NCBI GenBank assembly: GCA_947629965.1
Contig: CANRFS010000018.1
Location: 1 to 15,857, forward strand
Direction: 5' to 3'
DNA: 15,857 nt
Source of the DNA: an uncultured Clostridia bacterium
GTDB lineage: Bacteria; Bacillota; Clostridia; TANB77; CAG-508
Below, in pieces: positions 9,800 through 15,857 of this stretch. The translations under genes were made by a program, and so were the position numbers. Within the stretch, counting starts at the first letter, position 1. The number at the start of each line of letters is the position of its first letter. Under the pieces are notes generated by a model. The model searched no databases, was not told the DNA's origin, and saw only the letters and a list, made by a program, of their open reading frames with translations.

Positions 9800-10756
9800 T
9801 TATTCAAATTTTAATATTAAATCTGGATTAACATATCTATTTTCTTTTCTTATTTCAAAATGTAAATGTGGACCAGTTGTATTTCCTGTTGTTCCTACCT
9901 CTCCTATTTTTTGTCCTTGTTTTATGGAATCTCCTTTTTTTACATATATAGTTTTACAATGAGCATAAACTGTCATAACATCATCACTCGTAATTTTTAC
10001 ATGGTTACCTAAATCTCCTTTGCTTGATACCTCTTCTACTACTCCAGACATTGAGGCTATAAATACAGTTCCTTCATTTGCTGCAATATCAATCCCTGTA
10101 TGGTTTTTTGGAACCTTGGGATTTTCTGGATTTCTTAATCCATACCTTGATGTAATCGTTCCCTTTAGTGGTATTATTAATGATTTGCTTGCTAATATAG
10201 CTTTTGCATCTTTCTCCATTTGTGAAAGATTTTCCTCTTTTTCTTCTTTTACTTCTACATCTTCTCCGCCAATATTTTCTTCTGCTTCATTATTTTCTTC
10301 ATTGTTTGAATTTTCATCAACTACATTTTCTTCTTTACCTTCAGAATCCTCTGTACTACTTACACTTTCTTCTTTATTCTCAGAATCCTCTGTATTACTT
10401 ATATTTTCTACTTCTTCCTCGGGTCCTATATTTGTATTATTAGTTATAAAACCATTTATGTATTCCATGCTTTTGTCATACAAATTCTTAACATTAATAT
10501 CATATGATAGTATTTCATTTGCCTTTTGTATTACATTTTCCGAAAATATATAATCTTTTTCTTTTATTATATAAAAACCTACATATATTAAAATACATGC
10601 GAGTATCTGTATTACCATTTTTTTAAATAAACTAAACTCTTTTTTATTAGTTACATTAACTCTTGCTGATTTTCTTGTTATGTCTTGCATTTTTCTTCTA
10701 TAATATATTTCTTCTGCCCTTCTTATTCTCTCATCAGGGCTCAAGGTTTTTTCCAT
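9800..10756 (-). CDS. SpoIVFA-like M23 (LytM) membrane-anchored peptidase-domain protein, 318 aa
   Basis: Residues 1-45 are basic and cytosolic, 47-64 form one membrane helix, about 112-176 is a very acidic low-complexity linker, and about 192-315 is an M23/LytM domain. The zinc-site pattern is complete: HTGID (His219, Asp223), the AHC His266 and HLHFE (His297, His299), so it could be an active endopeptidase; B. subtilis SpoIVFA is usually regarded as a regulator. It sits directly before the M50 gene, as spoIVFA does before spoIVFB, so a role in controlling or anchoring that protease is likely. The linker holds a 13-residue tandem repeat. ATG start with AGAGGTG about 8 nt upstream. Confidence 0.75.
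   Translation of the reverse strand: MEKTLSPDERIRRAEEIYYRRKMQDITRKSARVNVTNKKEFSLFKKMVIQILACILIYVGFYIIKEKDYIFSENVIQKANEILSYDINVKNLYDKSMEYINGFITNNTNIGPEEEVENISNTEDSENKEESVSSTEDSEGKEENVVDENSNNEENNEAEENIGGEDVEVKEEKEENLSQMEKDAKAILASKSLIIPLKGTITSRYGLRNPENPKVPKNHTGIDIAANEGTVFIASMSGVVEEVSSKGDLGNHVKITSDDVMTVYAHCKTIYVKKGDSIKQGQKIGEVGTTGNTTGPHLHFEIRKENRYVNPDLILKFE
10330..10408. repeat. 39-bp tandem repeat coding for acidic linker units
   Basis: Two imperfect 39-bp units encode NTEDSENKEESVS and STEDSEGKEENVV (residues 121-146 of the M23 protein). The period of 13 codons keeps the frame. Likely a slippage or recombination product in a length-tolerant spacer. Confidence 0.6.
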
Positions 10757-10778
10757 AAAAAAACACCTCTTCCTTTGT

Positions 10779-10806
10779 AATATATTTTGTTTTACAATAT
10801 ATTCAA
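10779..10806 (-). promoter_or_regulatory. Weak promoter candidate before the M23 gene
   Basis: On the minus strand, TTGAAT (806-801) and TATATT (784-779) are separated by 16 nt in the 83-nt gap before the M23 gene. If real, it would allow separate transcription of the M23/M50/prepilin part. AT-rich context keeps confidence low. Confidence 0.25.
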
Positions 10807-10839
10807 AGAAAGAAGTATTTAGAACGCTTAAACAAAAAT

Positions 10840-11181
10840 TTATCTAATCAAAAAACTAGCAAAAAGTGCAATTACTAAAAACACTGATACCATTTTTAAT
10901 CTTTTACATTTAATTTCTATGCTTTTGTTCACTTTTATATCTTTATTTTTATCATTTTCTAGTTTAGATATATAGTTTCCTATAACCATTTCTGCCTCGT
11001 TTAAAATATATTTTTTAGTATTTTCTGATTTCTCCTTTTTTATTTTTTGATTTTTATTTTTTTCAACTGTATTTAAATTTTTTAATTTTATATTTGGTTT
11101 TAAAATAACTATTGCCTCATCTACAATATTAGATGGTAAATTTTTAAGCACTACCATATTTTTCATCATTTCTGTATCCAT
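10840..11181 (-). CDS. Hypothetical tail-anchored protein, 113 aa
   Basis: I do not recognise a named family. The N-terminus (MMKNMVVLKNLPSNIVDEAI) is a compact, probably helical block, residues 36-60 are a Lys/Asn-rich linker, 60-90 look helical (ILNEAEMVIGNYISKLEND), and residues 97-113 form a single hydrophobic helix ending at the C-terminus, suggesting a tail-anchored protein facing the cytosol. It lies between yyaC and the SpoIVFA-like gene on the same strand, with a strong AGGAGG ribosome binding site, so a role in the same sporulation-related operon is plausible but unproven. No frame breaks; no catalytic motifs seen. Confidence 0.7.
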   Translation of the reverse strand: MDTEMMKNMVVLKNLPSNIVDEAIVILKPNIKLKNLNTVEKNKNQKIKKEKSENTKKYILNEAEMVIGNYISKLENDKNKDIKVNKSIEIKCKRLKMVSVFLVIALFASFLIR

Positions 11182-11189
11182 TTATATCC

Positions 11190-11235
11190 TCCTACTAAAA
11201 ATTCTCTATATAAATTTTTTCCATTTTTTGTAGGA
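11190..11235 (-). promoter_or_regulatory. Hairpin between yyaC and the next gene that overlaps its ribosome binding site
   Basis: The arms 11223-11235 and 11190-11202 can pair over 13 bp with one mismatch. The stem starts right after the yyaC stop and its second arm takes up half of the AGGAGG (11188-11193) of the downstream gene. There is no U-tract, so it is not a typical terminator. It could tune translation or protect the mRNA 3' end. Confidence 0.35.
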
Positions 11236-11775
11236 TTATACATTAATAACATCACATATTCCTTGTACCACTGAATCTGCCATTTTCATTACTAAATTAA
11301 GAGACGTATTTTGCAATAGCTTAAAATTATATTTTGGATTATGAAAATCTTTTGATACTATTCCTTTTATGCTCATATTACCTACATATATATTTTTATT
11401 GTTTAAACTACTACCGACATTCATTTTATCTTTAGATACTACTATTCTTCCTATATCTGTTTTATTAGATATAGCTGCATCTATTGCTATTAAAAAAGGC
11501 TCATCATATAAATTTTCTATATCATTTATTATTTTTAATATGTTATGCCTACAAATTATATTGTCTAAGCTCCCTATTATTTCAACATTTTTTTCGTTTT
11601 TAAATAAATACTTTAATTTATAACCAACTAATGGACCAAAGCTATCTCCTGTTACTCTATCTGTTCCTATACACAAAAAAATCAGTTTTGATATTTCTAA
11701 ATTATTTGTTTTTTCTCTTAAAACACTACTAAAATCTCGCACAAAATTATTATATATCTCTTCTTTAAAGGTCAT
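11236..11775 (-). CDS. yyaC: YyaC-type spore protease homologue (DUF1256), 179 aa
   Basis: The signature CIGTDRVTGDSFGPLVG (residues 35-51) and the later LIAIDAAI (95-102) are typical of the DUF1256/YyaC family, which shares the hydrogenase-maturation-protease fold and is found in endospore formers, where it is annotated as a sporulation protein or germination-type protease relative. Full family length, with no breaks. ATG at 11775 with GAGGAG about 6 nt upstream. It sits second in the cluster, followed by a hypothetical tail-anchored protein and the SpoIVFA/SpoIVFB-like pair, which supports a sporulation role. The precise substrate is not known to me. Confidence 0.88.
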   Translation of the reverse strand: MTFKEEIYNNFVRDFSSVLREKTNNLEISKLIFLCIGTDRVTGDSFGPLVGYKLKYLFKNEKNVEIIGSLDNIICRHNILKIINDIENLYDEPFLIAIDAAISNKTDIGRIVVSKDKMNVGSSLNNKNIYVGNMSIKGIVSKDFHNPKYNFKLLQNTSLNLVMKMADSVVQGICDVINV

Positions 11776-11826
11776 ATTTTCTCCTCAATTTACGTTATAT
11801 AATAAATATATATGCTTCTTAAATTT

Positions 11827-12081
11827 CTAATAGTCATTTGTTTTTCCTGGTGCTATAATTATTTTTATGTCCTGTGTTTTTGTATATTTTTTTATTATAT
11901 CTTCTGAAAAACTTGCAACTTCATTAGATATGACTATAGTATTATATTTTTGTTCTACAAGTTCTTTGATTTTTTCATCTGTTTTTTCTAAATCGTCTAT
12001 TTCATATACATCCATTCCTAATCCCTTAAATAGTTTAAAGTTTTTTCTATCATTTGAAGATTTAAGCCACGAAATCGCCAT
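11827..12081 (-). CDS. Small cytosolic protein resembling V-type ATPase subunit F, 84 aa
   Basis: An alpha/beta protein with the pattern GLGMDVYEIDDLEKTDEKIKE, then NTIVISNEVASFSEDIIKKY, then a strand ending KIIIAPGK. This order (shifted acidic linker, a strand of the IxITxxxA type, final PG) resembles subunit F of V/A-type ATPases, but no other ATPase subunit is present, so function is not assigned. I chose the ATG at 12081 because GGTGAT lies about 6 nt upstream; the earlier in-frame ATG at 12093 has no ribosome binding site. It is the first gene of the minus-strand cluster leading into yyaC, 51 nt downstream. Confidence 0.6.
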   Translation of the reverse strand: MAISWLKSSNDRKNFKLFKGLGMDVYEIDDLEKTDEKIKELVEQKYNTIVISNEVASFSEDIIKKYTKTQDIKIIIAPGKTNDY

Positions 12082-12146
12082 TTTAATCACCATTTATATT
12101 TTGCCTTAATTTTGCAATTTTATTCTTGTTTTTTTGGCAATTTATA

Positions 12147-12176
12147 TTGACTTTTATTTCCATATTTTGGTATAAT
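12147..12176 (+). promoter_or_regulatory. Promoter of small hydrophobic peptide gene, copy 1
   Basis: TTGACT (12147-12152), an 18-nt spacer and TATAAT (12171-12176) with an extended TGG before the -10 box. Transcription should start near 12183, giving a leader of about 75 nt. The same promoter, base for base in both boxes, stands before copy 2. Confidence 0.8.
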
Positions 12177-12259
12177 GCTGTTTATAGGAAGTGAGAATGA
12201 GCAGATGTGGTTTGCCACTTTTAATCCACAACATAAGTTGTGAGAATGGAGGTGGTGCT

Positions 12260-12370
12260 ATGATAGAAGCTGTTTTATTAGAAATAATATACTTACTTTT
12301 ATTTGGCCTAGCTTTTGAAACTATTATAGTGTTTGCCTTAATTATACTGGTTATAATTTTAAGCAAATAG
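12260..12370 (+). CDS. Small hydrophobic peptide, candidate type I toxin, copy 1 (36 aa)
   Basis: ATG preceded by a perfect GGAGG at 7-nt spacing. The 36-residue product starts MIEAVLLEIIYLL, is hydrophobic almost throughout with two internal Glu, and ends with a single basic residue (ILSK), so one membrane-spanning helix is expected. Evidence that it is a gene: its own strong promoter, strong ribosome binding site, terminator, and a second copy at 13187 with the same length and 28 of 36 identical residues. A converging small RNA promoter on the other strand makes the arrangement like Fst/RNAI-RNAII or clostridial type I toxin-antitoxin modules. I do not recognise the peptide as a named toxin family. 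Toxicity is inference. Confidence 0.75.
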   Translation: MIEAVLLEIIYLLLFGLAFETIIVFALIILVIILSK

Positions 12371-12371
12371 A

Positions 12372-12458
12372 CAATAAAAAACACATCTGTAACTTGACGG
12401 TTTGATGTGTTTTTTACATACTAACTGGCAAACCACGTTTGTGGATTCTCCATTTCCT
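12372..12458 (-). ncRNA. Predicted antitoxin-like small RNA, copy 1
   Basis: The minus strand carries TTTACA (12492-12487), a 16-nt spacer and TATAAT (12470-12465); transcription from about 12458 would run about 85 nt into the shared terminator. The RNA has no usable ORF. Its first part holds a small stem-loop (CCAC-AAAC-GTGG). Its 3' end overlaps the peptide mRNA terminator in antisense. The exact ends are inferred. Confidence 0.65.
12376..12415. terminator. Bidirectional terminator shared by toxin-like mRNA and antisense RNA, copy 1
   Basis: A 12-bp stem (12376-12387 with 12404-12415) with a 16-nt loop has A/T runs on both outer sides, giving a U-tract for either direction. It begins 6 nt after the peptide stop codon and forms the shared 3' end of both transcripts, so their 3' ends are complementary. 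Confidence 0.85.
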
Positions 12459-12514
12459 ATCTTTATTATAACATATTTTTACAATTTGTAAATACTTTTT
12501 GGCAAATTTGTGTC

Positions 12515-13012
12515 TTACCACTTCCACACACCTTCAATATGAATATATCTAATATCTTGAAAATTGTATGAAGATACTCTTCTATTATATGAATCATAAG
12601 TATGTGATGCAATATATATATTATCTAGTGTTTTAGGTCCCTCAATATTTACAATAATAAGCGTATGTGAAAATATTCTTCCATCAAAACTTAATTGAAT
12701 TAAATCTCCTTTTTCAAGTTTGCCTATTTCCACTTCTTTTCCTCTTGGCCCTATACCTTTATTGTTTATTAAGAATTTATATAAATATTCTACTCCAGAC
12801 CATGCAGGGCTTCTATCGTTTATTGATTTATAATACCAACCTGTATTCTTGGTATAATTCATAACTTTGCTTCCTGCATATACACATTGAGATATAAAAC
12901 TTGTGCAGTCTCCTCCTACACTGTCAAAGTTATAGTAATTTGGATTTCTGCTATAAGCCCATTTTTTTGCATATTCTACTGCTTTTACTCTATCATAATC
13001 TATCTTTCGCAA
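12515..13012 (-). CDS. Amidase_6-type putative cell-wall amidase domain protein, 165 aa
   Basis: The family signature is clear: YDRVKAVEYAKKWAYSRNPNYYNFDSVGGDCTSFISQCVYAG (split over residues 6-47), SPAWSGVEYLYKF (68-80) and SHTLIIV (115-121). The likely catalytic pair of this papain/NlpC-like fold is Cys36 (GGDC) and His116. The domain is complete and forms the whole protein. There is no signal peptide or membrane helix, so it may act in the cytosol, in the mother cell or forespore, or be released by another route. TTG start at 13012 with AGGTG about 6 nt upstream; an in-frame TAA lies directly before it, so no longer form exists. It is flanked on both sides by copies of a toxin-antitoxin-like cassette. 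Confidence 0.85.
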   Translation of the reverse strand: MRKIDYDRVKAVEYAKKWAYSRNPNYYNFDSVGGDCTSFISQCVYAGSKVMNYTKNTGWYYKSINDRSPAWSGVEYLYKFLINNKGIGPRGKEVEIGKLEKGDLIQLSFDGRIFSHTLIIVNIEGPKTLDNIYIASHTYDSYNRRVSSYNFQDIRYIHIEGVWKW

Positions 13013-13072
13013 TTATATCACCTAAGATATAATATGAAAAAAATTTTTTAGTTGTGTTTTTGTCATTTTGTA

Positions 13073-13102
13073 TTGACTTTTGTTTCCATATTTTGGTATA
13101 AT
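13073..13102 (+). promoter_or_regulatory. Promoter of small hydrophobic peptide gene, copy 2
   Basis: TTGACT (13073-13078), an 18-nt spacer and TATAAT (13097-13102) with the extended TGG. Same design as copy 1. Confidence 0.8.
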
Positions 13103-13186
13103 ACTGCTCATAGGAAATGAGAATAAGCAGATGTGGTTTGCCACCATACATATAAAAGGCTTTGCCTTTAGACTGGAGGTGGTATT

Positions 13187-13297
13187 ATGATAGAAGCAGC
13201 TTTATTAGAAATAATATATCTACTTTCTTTTGTCTTAATTGCCGAAGCTATCATTATATTTGCCTTAATTATAGTAGTTATAATTTTGAGTAAATAA
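13187..13297 (+). CDS. Small hydrophobic peptide, candidate type I toxin, copy 2 (36 aa)
   Basis: Second copy of the 36-residue peptide, starting MIEAALLEIIYLL and ending VVIILSK, with 28 of 36 residues identical to copy 1. Differences are conservative or within the membrane helix (for example Leu14 to Ser, Gly16 to Val, Phe19 to Ala), and the acidic residues at 3, 8 and 20 are kept, which suggests selection on the protein. GGAGG sits 7 nt before the ATG. It has its own promoter, terminator and antisense RNA promoter. As with copy 1, membrane toxin activity is inference from gene architecture. Confidence 0.75.
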   Translation: MIEAALLEIIYLLSFVLIAEAIIIFALIIVVIILSK

Positions 13298-13386
13298 ATA
13301 AAAAAACACATCTGTAAACTTTGATCGGTTCAGGTGTGTTTTCATATCTTTATCGGCAAACCACGTTTGTGGATTCTCCATTTCCT
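13298..13386 (-). ncRNA. Predicted antitoxin-like small RNA, copy 2
   Basis: Minus-strand TTTACA (13420-13415), a 16-nt spacer and TATAAT (13398-13393), expected start near 13386, end at the shared terminator. It repeats the 5' stem-loop of copy 1. Ends are inferred. Confidence 0.65.
13303..13342. terminator. Bidirectional terminator of cassette 2
   Basis: A 12-bp stem with one G-T pair (13303-13314 with 13331-13342) and a 16-nt loop, of the same geometry as copy 1. The loop sequence differs from copy 1 while the stem is kept. Confidence 0.85.
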
Positions 13387-13444
13387 ATTTTTATTATAAC
13401 ATATTTTTACAATTTGTAAATACTTTTTGGCAATTTTTAATAGA

Positions 13445-15806
13445 TTAAATCACCCTGTTTAAATTTCCATTAGTATAGTTTTCTCCTTCTAATCTATCTC
13501 CTTTTTTGTGAATATTTACTATATTTTGTATTTCATCTTGTGTTTCTTCTAAAATATCTATTCTTATTGAATCTGCATTTAAATCTTTATAAGATATTGA
13601 TGTTATTTTTGAATTATATATTAAGTTATTGCAATTTACTCTGTCTGTATATACCGGAAATTCAAAGCCAATCCTGTCCTTTAATTTATAGTTTCCCTTT
13701 TCACATATTGCATTACAATTTTTATAAGTTCCTATCGCACAATATTCTGATGTCATTAAAAGAGTCCTTCCATACGCTATTATTTCTTTTTCAATATTTC
13801 CTGCCAAACTTTGAATACTTTCTTTGTCTAATTCTGGTGGAACAATGTATTTTGATATTTGCATATTTTCTAGTTCTTTTACAGTATTATTATTTGTAAT
13901 GTTTAAAGTATAATTTCCAATTAACTGTAAATCTTTTATTTCATTTTTATATTTCTCTAATATTTTAAAATGAGATAAATTTGATACAACGATACCTTTT
14001 ATATTCTTTTTTAAAATATCTGTTAGATTACTTTCTATTAGCTTTTCATAATTGCTCTTTGTAATTGCTGGAAGTAACAAATAAGTATTAAAATGTTTGC
14101 AGATTTCCTCTACCTTTCCTTTGTTTGATAAGAAGAATCTAAATGGCACATACATACTATTAATACCTGTTAATTTGATATAATCAATATTTTCTTTTAT
14201 ATTATTTAATAATACTGATACTTTAACTTCTGAATTTATTTTTTTATTTTCATTATTGCTGTCTAGTTCTACTTTTTTATTTCTTTTAAAACTTTGTATT
14301 AGTTTATCTTCTAACTTTTCTAATGCACTTCTTCTAATGCTATTTAAGCTACTAATTGGAACTAGTATATTATCATCTGCAATTACTTGTATTTCGTTAA
14401 TTTCAAATGTGGTGTTTCCTGTTTTTGATAATTGTTCCTTTATTCTTTCCACGCTAATTCCATTATTATCTGCTTTTTTTACTATTGTATCTTCTACTTC
14501 AATTAATTTTACATTACTCCATAAATCTTCTATTTCTAATTTTATTTTTGTATTTTCTTTTAAAGTTATTTTTGCATTTATTGGTCTTTTAATATTTTCC
14601 TTGCTAGCTAATTGTATTATTTCTTTATTTAATTTGTCTGATACAGTTTTATATACTTTATCTCCTTTTAAGATTTTTCCTTTTATTCTTCCAACTGTTA
14701 CAACTTGTCCAATATTTGCAGTTTTAATATTATTATTTTCCTGCATAAGTTCTGATATTTTACATGATGAATCTTTAATTGCTATACTGTCTCCTAAATT
14801 TAGTTCTTTAATTAATTTTACTCTTACATGTCCTTTATTATTGTTATAACTAATAACTTCACCTACTAAAACTCCCATATGATTTGGCCTTTTAGTGTAC
14901 ATCATTTCTTTTCCTAATTTTCCTTTTAAGTAACCGGGTACTAAATCCTCCTCTGTTGAAAATCTGCATTAACTTTTCTCTGTCTTTTTCGTCTACTACA
15001 TATTTTTCTCCACTTTCTGCTAAATCTATATATTTTCTATAAATTGATGTTACAATTCCAACATATTCTTTTGATTTCATTCTGCCTTCTATTTTAAAAG
15101 ATTTGACTCCTGCTTTTATAAGTTCTGGCAAAACATCTAATGTACAAACATCTTTTGAACTAAGTAAATATCCTTTTTCTTGCTCTATTCCATCTTTTAA
15201 TAAAGTATATGGAAGCCTGCATGTTCCTGCACATTTGCCACGATTCCCGCTTCTTCCACCAATCATACTACTCATCAAACATTGTCCAGAGTAGCTAATG
15301 CAAAGAGCACCATGAATAAACACTTCTATATCTATATCTGTGTTTTTACATATATTTTCTATTTCATTTATTGTAAGTTCTCTTGCAAGTACACATCTAG
15401 AAAATCCTAATTCTTTTATTTTTTTTGCACCGTCTAAATCATATATTGTCATTTGTGTACTACTATGTACTTCTAAATCTGGAAAAAGTTCTATTACTTT
15501 TTTTGCAAGACCCAAGTCTTGTATAATAACTGCATCTATTCCAGCATTATATGCAAATTCTACTAATTTAAGTGCATCGTCAAACTCGTTATTTTTAATT
15601 AATATGTTCAAAGTAAGATGCGTTTTTACACCTCTTAATTTTGCATACTCTATTGCTTCTACTAATTCTTGTTTATTAAAATTTCTACTATTTACCCTAG
15701 CATTAAATTCTTCAGCACCAAAATATACAGCATTTGCCCCAGTTTGTACTGCGACTTTTAAGCACTCTAAATCCCCTGCTGGTGATAATAATTCTATTTT
15801 ACTCAT
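13445..15806 (-). CDS. U32 family protein with DUF3656-type long form, 786 aa, read through one +1 frameshift
   Basis: Collagenase-like U32 protein. The N-terminal half has the family start IELLSPAGDLECLK and the signature EVFIHGALCISYSGQC, with the Cys set C169, C176, C192 and C196 (KCAGTC). Members of U32 (RlhA, TrhP) carry out prephenate-dependent rRNA or tRNA hydroxylation, and the long form with a middle DUF3656 region is most like the RlhA group; the exact substrate is not shown here. The frame breaks at CGG codon 291 (14936-14934). Skipping the C yields FNRGGFST-GYLKGKLGKEMMYTKRPNHMGVLVGEV, the normal family sequence, and a clean 787-codon ORF including the stop. The C-terminal half keeps a second Cys cluster (SEYCAIGTYKNCNAIC). 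Without recoding the first part stops at 14892 and the second would start at MM (14905). ATG at 15806 with GGAG 6 nt upstream. Confidence 0.9.
14934..14936 (-). other. +1 recoding site 6, in the U32 gene: ACC CGG T
   Basis: In-frame CGG. Dropping the C at 14936 gives GGT (Gly291), restoring FSTGYLKGK, where Gly is strongly conserved in U32 proteins. Zero frame stops 14 codons later. This is the only site with T after CGG and the only one outside the synthase. Confidence 0.9.
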
Positions 15807-15857
15807 ATATTGCTCCTTTGCAAATATTGCTTTTTCTATATATTTTATAGTGCTTTT

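Larger units (their letters stand above)
12185..12459. repeat. Imperfect inverted repeat bracketing cassette 1
   Basis: The left arm (12185-12218) and right arm (12425-12459) are inverted copies sharing AGGAA, GAGAAT and GTGGTTTGCCA. As a result both convergent RNAs begin with nearly the same sequence and a similar small hairpin. The same repeat brackets cassette 2. Confidence 0.7.
13109..13388. repeat. Imperfect inverted repeat bracketing cassette 2; also a direct repeat of cassette 1
   Basis: The arms 13109-13143 and 13355-13388 repeat those of cassette 1. The cassettes (about 12147-12492 and 13073-13420) lie in the same orientation 926 bp apart, with the amidase gene between them, so recombination between them would delete that gene. 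Confidence 0.65.

Noticed and set aside
12154..12384. Minus-strand 76-residue ORF over cassette 1
   Set aside because: It is antisense to the 36-residue peptide, promoter and terminator, has no ribosome binding site of note, and no counterpart is evident in copy 2.
12130..13440. CRISPR array or insertion sequence explaining the repeats
   Set aside because: There are only two long units, each with a gene and promoters, no regular short spacers and no transposase frame.
14256..14849. Plus-strand ORF of 197 residues opposite the U32 C-terminal half
   Set aside because: Shadow of a conserved gene, made of Leu/Phe/Ser-rich sequence expected from antisense of Lys/Glu/Asn codons.
1071..14936. Simple reassignment of CGG to another amino acid (Trp or Gln, as in some bacteria)
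   Set aside because: Reassignment without a frame change would leave all six frames broken; only a +1 shift restores them.
1071..14936. Sequencing or assembly error
   Set aside because: The sites are not homopolymer runs and all create the same codon. It cannot be fully excluded without reads, but error would not avoid every other codon type.
13445..15806. Two adjacent genes: a short U32 protein (15806-14892) and a separate 486-residue protein (14905-13445)
   Set aside because: The junction falls inside the conserved U32 block FNRGGFSTGYLxGKxGxEMM, and one C skip restores it.
15807..15857. C-terminal end of an upstream gene
   Set aside because: Only 51 nt remain, and the open frames there are too short to identify; it holds the U32 ribosome binding site and nothing else I can support.

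Overview
This is a very AT-rich window with almost every gene on the minus strand. The gene content points to a low-GC, endospore-forming Firmicute, probably an uncultured gut-type Clostridia lineage: a YyaC-type spore protease homologue, a SpoIVFA/SpoIVFB-like metalloprotease pair, a clostridial Amidase_6 protein, and GTG/TTG starts behind strong GGAGG-type ribosome binding sites.

The main observation is in decoding. Two large minus-strand genes look broken: a giant cyclic beta-1,2-glucan synthase-like gene (8526 to 347) breaks into six ORF pieces, and a U32/DUF3656 protein gene (15806 to 13445) breaks into two. All six breaks have one form. An in-frame CGG codon is present, and dropping its C (a +1 shift, so CGG-N is read as GG-N, Gly) restores the family sequence exactly. 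With five skips the synthase is a clean 2724-residue ORF; with one skip the U32 protein is a clean 786-residue ORF. Reading all minus-strand genes by eye (about 4,770 codons), I found no other in-frame CGG; about twenty other CGG trinucleotides on that strand are all out of frame. Arg is otherwise written AGA, AGG, CGA or CGT. The simplest reading is that CGG is not a working Arg codon here and is decoded with an efficient +1 frameshift, by skipping of the C or by quadruplet reading of CGGN.

Layout. 156-1 (-): start of a response regulator, with its own promoter. 313-341: a hairpin separating it from the synthase. 8526-347 (-): the synthase, with a GT84 half, membrane helices, a glucoamylase-like domain and a GH94 half. 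8616-8659: the terminator of the next cluster. 12081-8674 (-): a probable operon of six genes: a small V-ATPase-F-like protein, YyaC, a tail-anchored hypothetical, an M23 SpoIVFA-like protein, an M50 SpoIVFB-like protease and a prepilin-like protein. 12147-13420: two near-copies of a compact type I toxin-antitoxin-like cassette. Each has a plus-strand 36-residue hydrophobic peptide gene, a converging minus-strand small RNA promoter and a shared bidirectional terminator, and the pair flanks an Amidase_6 gene. 15806-13445 (-): the U32 gene.

The sporulation-type genes form one functional group. The synthase would make a periplasmic or cell-surface glucan, perhaps under the adjacent regulator. 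The two toxin-like cassettes look like selfish or stabilising small modules duplicated around the amidase gene.
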